The notes under the pieces: model-generated
What the model saw: the letters and a program-made list of their open reading frames with translations, nothing else
What the model was told of the DNA's origin: nothing
The model's database searches: none
Shown here: positions 61,220 to 64,000 of the stretch, one piece after another
How the letters are laid out: every line of letters starts with the position of its first letter
Numbering within the stretch: the stretch's first letter is position 1
Assembly (NCBI RefSeq): GCF_014647375.1
Contig: NZ_BMPB01000017.1
Span: forward strand, 140,251 to 204,250
DNA: 64,000 bases
Reading direction: 5' to 3'
Origin: Parabacteroides faecis
GTDB lineage: Bacteria; Bacteroidota; Bacteroidia; Bacteroidales; Tannerellaceae
Program-made: the position numbers and the translations under genes

Positions 61220-62797
61220 ATGAGAAAGATGTGGAAAAATGTGCTTGGTTTTGTTCTCGTAGCTGCGATCAGTACGGGTGCGGCAGTTGGAACGAGTGCT
61301 TATTTGATGAATAAAAATCAATCAGTATATAATGCCTCGAACTCGACTGCGGCGAATACTTTTAATCAGCCTTACCGGTTGACGGGTATGAATGCAGTTG
61401 CTGCAGAGAATACCGATTTTACTACTGCTGCGGAGAGTACTGTGCACGGAGTTGTACATATCAAGGCAACAACGAATGCTAAACAATCTGCAGATGGCGG
61501 AGGCCAGCAGCAGTATATGGATCCTTTTGAGTACTTCTTTGGATTCGGGGGCCGTGGAGGTTTCCAGCGTCCTCAGCCGCAGCCTCGTGTAGGAGCCGGT
61601 TCAGGAGTCATTATTTCTACTGATGGATATATAATCACTAATAACCATGTGATTGATGGTGCTGATGAATTGGAAGTAACATTGAATGATAACCGTAAAT
61701 TCTCAGCGAAGTTGATCGGAACCGATCCTACAACAGATATTGCATTGATTAAAGTAGATGCAAAAGATCTTCCGACTATTCCGTTCGGAGATTCTGAGAA
61801 ACTGAAAGTAGGAGAGTGGGTTCTGGCTGTAGGTAACCCTTTCAATCTGACATCGACTGTAACTGCCGGTATCGTTAGTGCAAAAGGACGCGGTATCTCT
61901 ATGGGAGGCGATAGAAGTAAAATCGAATCGTTCATCCAGACAGATGCAGCAGTAAACCCTGGTAACAGTGGTGGTGCTTTGGTGAATACGAAAGGTGAAC
62001 TGGTTGGTATCAATACAGCTATCTATTCTGAAACAGGAAACTTTGCCGGATATTCATTTGCAGTGCCTATCAGTATTGCTGGTAAAGTGGCTAGCGATTT
62101 GAAACAGTATGGAACTGTTCAGCGTGCAATCCTCGGTGTATTGATGATGAGTGTGGGTGATATTGCCGATCAGCTGAGTTATCCGAATCTGGATAGTAAA
62201 TTGAAAGAAGAGCTGACCGAATTGAAATCGAAGATTAAAGTTTCTGAAGGAGCTTGTGTTTCAGATTTTGCTGAAAGAAGTTCTGCGAAAGAAGCCGGAA
62301 TCGAGAAGGGTGACGTGATCATTGCTGTTAATGGAGCTAAGATTAAAAATGCTAATGCATTGCAGGAACAGATCAGCAAATATCGCCCGGGTGATAAAGT
62401 TCAGATCACTGTAGACCGTAATGGTAGCAGTAAAACATTTAATGTAGAACTTCGTAATGCACAAGGTAGTACATCTGTAGTGAAGAGCGCAGGTGATAAC
62501 AGTGCAGATGTTCTTGGAGCCGCTTTTAAAGCGTTGACGGATAAACAAAAACGTGAACTTGGTGTAAGTTATGGTATTGAAGTAACAGGATTGTTGAAAG
62601 GTAAATTGAAAGATGCCGGAATCCAGAAAGGCTTTGTTATCATGATTGTCAATGACCAGAAGATCTCTACACCCGAACAACTGGAAAAGTTGGTAGATAA
62701 GGTCTTGAAAGGAAATGCAGACGATCGTTACATCGTAGTGAAAGGTTTCTATCCGAACGGACGTACAAAAGTATATGCTATTGATCTAGCCGAATAA
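61220..62797 (+). CDS. degP: DegP/DegQ (HtrA) family serine endoprotease
   Basis: 525 residues; periplasmic protease and chaperone for misfolded envelope proteins. Signal or anchor segment near 8-30, a Gln/Gly/Phe-rich loop (FGFGGRGGFQRPQP), catalytic triad His143 (ITNNHVI), Asp173 (TTDIALIKV) and Ser250 (NPGNSGGAL), then two PDZ domains (EAGIEKGDVIIAVNGAKI, DAGIQKGFVIMIVNDQKI). The triad is complete, in contrast to the HtrA-like protein at 17162. Its upstream region is 240 bp without clear promoter consensus. Confidence 0.95.
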   Translation: MRKMWKNVLGFVLVAAISTGAAVGTSAYLMNKNQSVYNASNSTAANTFNQPYRLTGMNAVAAENTDFTTAAESTVHGVVHIKATTNAKQSADGGGQQQYMDPFEYFFGFGGRGGFQRPQPQPRVGAGSGVIISTDGYIITNNHVIDGADELEVTLNDNRKFSAKLIGTDPTTDIALIKVDAKDLPTIPFGDSEKLKVGEWVLAVGNPFNLTSTVTAGIVSAKGRGISMGGDRSKIESFIQTDAAVNPGNSGGALVNTKGELVGINTAIYSETGNFAGYSFAVPISIAGKVASDLKQYGTVQRAILGVLMMSVGDIADQLSYPNLDSKLKEELTELKSKIKVSEGACVSDFAERSSAKEAGIEKGDVIIAVNGAKIKNANALQEQISKYRPGDKVQITVDRNGSSKTFNVELRNAQGSTSVVKSAGDNSADVLGAAFKALTDKQKRELGVSYGIEVTGLLKGKLKDAGIQKGFVIMIVNDQKISTPEQLEKLVDKVLKGNADDRYIVVKGFYPNGRTKVYAIDLAE

Positions 62798-62901
62798 TAA
62801 AATAAAGTTATATTCGTCTTATTTGGCGGGAAGATTGTTAAAGGTTTATAATTGGTCGGGTGTAGGGTGCACTCGACCAATTTTGTCAATAAAAATAATA
62901 T

Positions 62902-62909
62902 TATCTTTG
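62902..62909 (+). promoter_or_regulatory. -7 promoter element for primary sigma factor gene
   Basis: TATCTTTG, 31 bp before the start; TTTG at 62882-62885 is a candidate -33 element, though the 16-bp gap is shorter than usual. Confidence 0.55.
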
Positions 62910-62940
62910 CACCCTGATATTTCTCAATTAAAAACATTGG

Positions 62941-63801
62941 ATGAGACAGTTAAAGATCACAAAGTCCATTACCAATCGCGAAAGTGCTTCGCTTGATAAG
63001 TATCTTCAGGAAATAGGCCGTGAAGATCTTATTACAGTGGAAGAGGAAGTAGAATTGGCACAGGCAATTAAAAGAGGCGACCGGAGAGCATTGGAGAAAT
63101 TAACCAGAGCTAACCTGCGTTTCGTCGTTTCTGTAGCTAAGCAATATCAAAACCAGGGATTAAGTTTACCTGACCTTATTAACGAAGGTAACCTGGGGTT
63201 GATTAAAGCGGCTGAGAAATTTGATGAAACCAGAGGGTTTAAGTTCATTTCGTATGCTGTATGGTGGATTCGTCAGTCTATTTTGCAGGCTTTGGCAGAA
63301 CAGTCGAGAATTGTTCGTCTTCCGTTGAATCAGGTAGGTTCGCTGAATAAGATCAGTAAAGCCTTCTCTAAATTTGAACAGGAAAATGAACGTAGACCTT
63401 CTCCCGAAGAATTGGCAGACGAACTGGATATTCCTGTAGATAAAATTTCAGATACTCTAAAGGTGTCCGGAAGGCATATCTCTGTGGATGCACCGTTTGT
63501 TGAAGGCGAAGACAACAGTCTTTTGGACGTGCTTGTGAACGACGACGCTCCTATCGCTGACCGATCGTTGATGAACGAGTCATTGGCAAAAGAAATTGAC
63601 CGAGCACTTGCTACACTAACCGAAAGAGAATGTGAAATAATCAAAATGTTTTTCGGTATTGGCTGTCAAGAAATGACATTGGAAGAGATTGGCGACAAAT
63701 TTGGCCTCACTAGAGAGCGCGTCCGCCAGATCAAGGAAAAAGCAATCAGAAGATTAAGACAAGGAACACGTAGCAAGCTCCTCAAATCGTATTTAGGTTG
63801 A
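62941..63801 (+). CDS. rpoD: Primary RNA polymerase sigma factor (RpoD/sigma-ABfr type)
   Basis: 286 residues, the short Bacteroidota form without region 1.1. Seen: region 1.2 ([15 protein letters not shown]), region 2 ([32 protein letters not shown]), region 3, and region 4 with [19 protein letters not shown]. It directs RNA polymerase to the TAnnTTTG promoters seen all through this window. Own promoter and terminator. Confidence 0.97.
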   Translation: MRQLKITKSITNRESASLDKYLQEIGREDLITVEEEVELAQAIKRGDRRALEKLTRANLRFVVSVAKQYQNQGLSLPDLINEGNLGLIKAAEKFDETRGFKFISYAVWWIRQSILQALAEQSRIVRLPLNQVGSLNKISKAFSKFEQENERRPSPEELADELDIPVDKISDTLKVSGRHISVDAPFVEGEDNSLLDVLVNDDAPIADRSLMNESLAKEIDRALATLTERECEIIKMFFGIGCQEMTLEEIGDKFGLTRERVRQIKEKAIRRLRQGTRSKLLKSYLG

Positions 63802-63827
63802 CCTCGGGTAAAACCAAAGAGGTAAAC

Positions 63828-63869
63828 AAAGCTCCATATCCAGAAGGATACGGGGCTTTTGTTTTTTTG
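63828..63869 (+). terminator. Terminator after the sigma factor gene
   Basis: AAAGCTCC and GGGGCTTT pair around an inner TATCC-AGAA-GGATA stem, followed by TGTTTTTTT. The last 130 bp of the window show no gene. Confidence 0.88.
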
Positions 63870-64000
63870 TACATAATATATAGGGAATAATTGTTATCTC
63901 GAATAAGCGTGAAGTTTATGAATATTTTTTTGATATCTAATAGTCAGTTCTTCAGAATTATAGTGTGATGATAACGTTATTATCTAAAAAATAGTTTCTA

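Overview
The window looks like chromosomal DNA of a gut-type Bacteroidales bacterium, most probably a Parabacteroides or close relative. The evidence is the many TAnnTTTG-type promoter elements, two hybrid one-protein two-component systems beside glycoside hydrolases, three GH92 alpha-mannosidases in a row, PPi-dependent phosphofructokinase, a short primary sigma factor and many Bacteroidota lipoprotein signals. The genus is inference; the order is well supported.

Layout. 1-7.5 kb: a small glycan-use locus with a GH105 gene cut by the window edge, a hybrid two-component regulator and a divergent GH2 enzyme. 7.5-8.2 kb: a nitroreductase-fold lipoprotein. 8.2-12.4 kb: a mobile element with three overlapping tyrosine recombinases (RIT, 'recombinase in trio' architecture) bounded by 30-bp inverted repeats and sitting inside an ORF6N-domain gene, whose two halves are still recognisable. 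12.4-19.4 kb: an Fpg/Nei-like protein, a self-regulated-looking TetR operon, methionine aminopeptidase, a BamE-like lipoprotein, and an HtrA-like domain fused to TPRs that lacks the catalytic His. 19.6-25.8 kb: a DUF763 protein, a cytosolic DsbA-like thioredoxin, a repeat-rich lipoprotein, a GGGtGRT / iron-sulfur scaffold operon, and an OsmC / TlpA-like pair.

26-38.8 kb: a mannose-glycan locus with a second hybrid two-component regulator, a basic-secretory-protein family metallopeptidase and three GH92 enzymes, the last two separated by a MITE-like inverted repeat. Together these could remove mannose from, and cut, glycoproteins outside the inner membrane; no SusC/SusD pair is in the window. 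38.9-42.5 kb: YjbR-like, MNT-HEPN fusion, AAA-ATPase-like/PD-(D/E)XK and HU-like genes. 42.8-50.4 kb: a TolC/adaptor/RND export operon followed by an EamA half-transporter with an OmpR-type two-component pair. 50.4-60.3 kb: PAP2 phosphatase, LuxR regulator, DUF1349, PPi-phosphofructokinase, TM2/DUF2752 membrane proteins, riboflavin synthase, MATE exporter and YihY. 60.4-64 kb: RNase P RNA, an HtrA protease and the primary sigma factor.

The least explained signal is in the intergenic DNA. At five places (about 16.28, 16.83, 30.08, 42.59 and 60.82 kb) there are small arrays of two to five units with a near-constant period of 21-24 bp, often with an inverted or palindromic copy. Each array uses its own unit sequence, so they share an architecture rather than a sequence. 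They are not CRISPR arrays, and I do not know a name for them.
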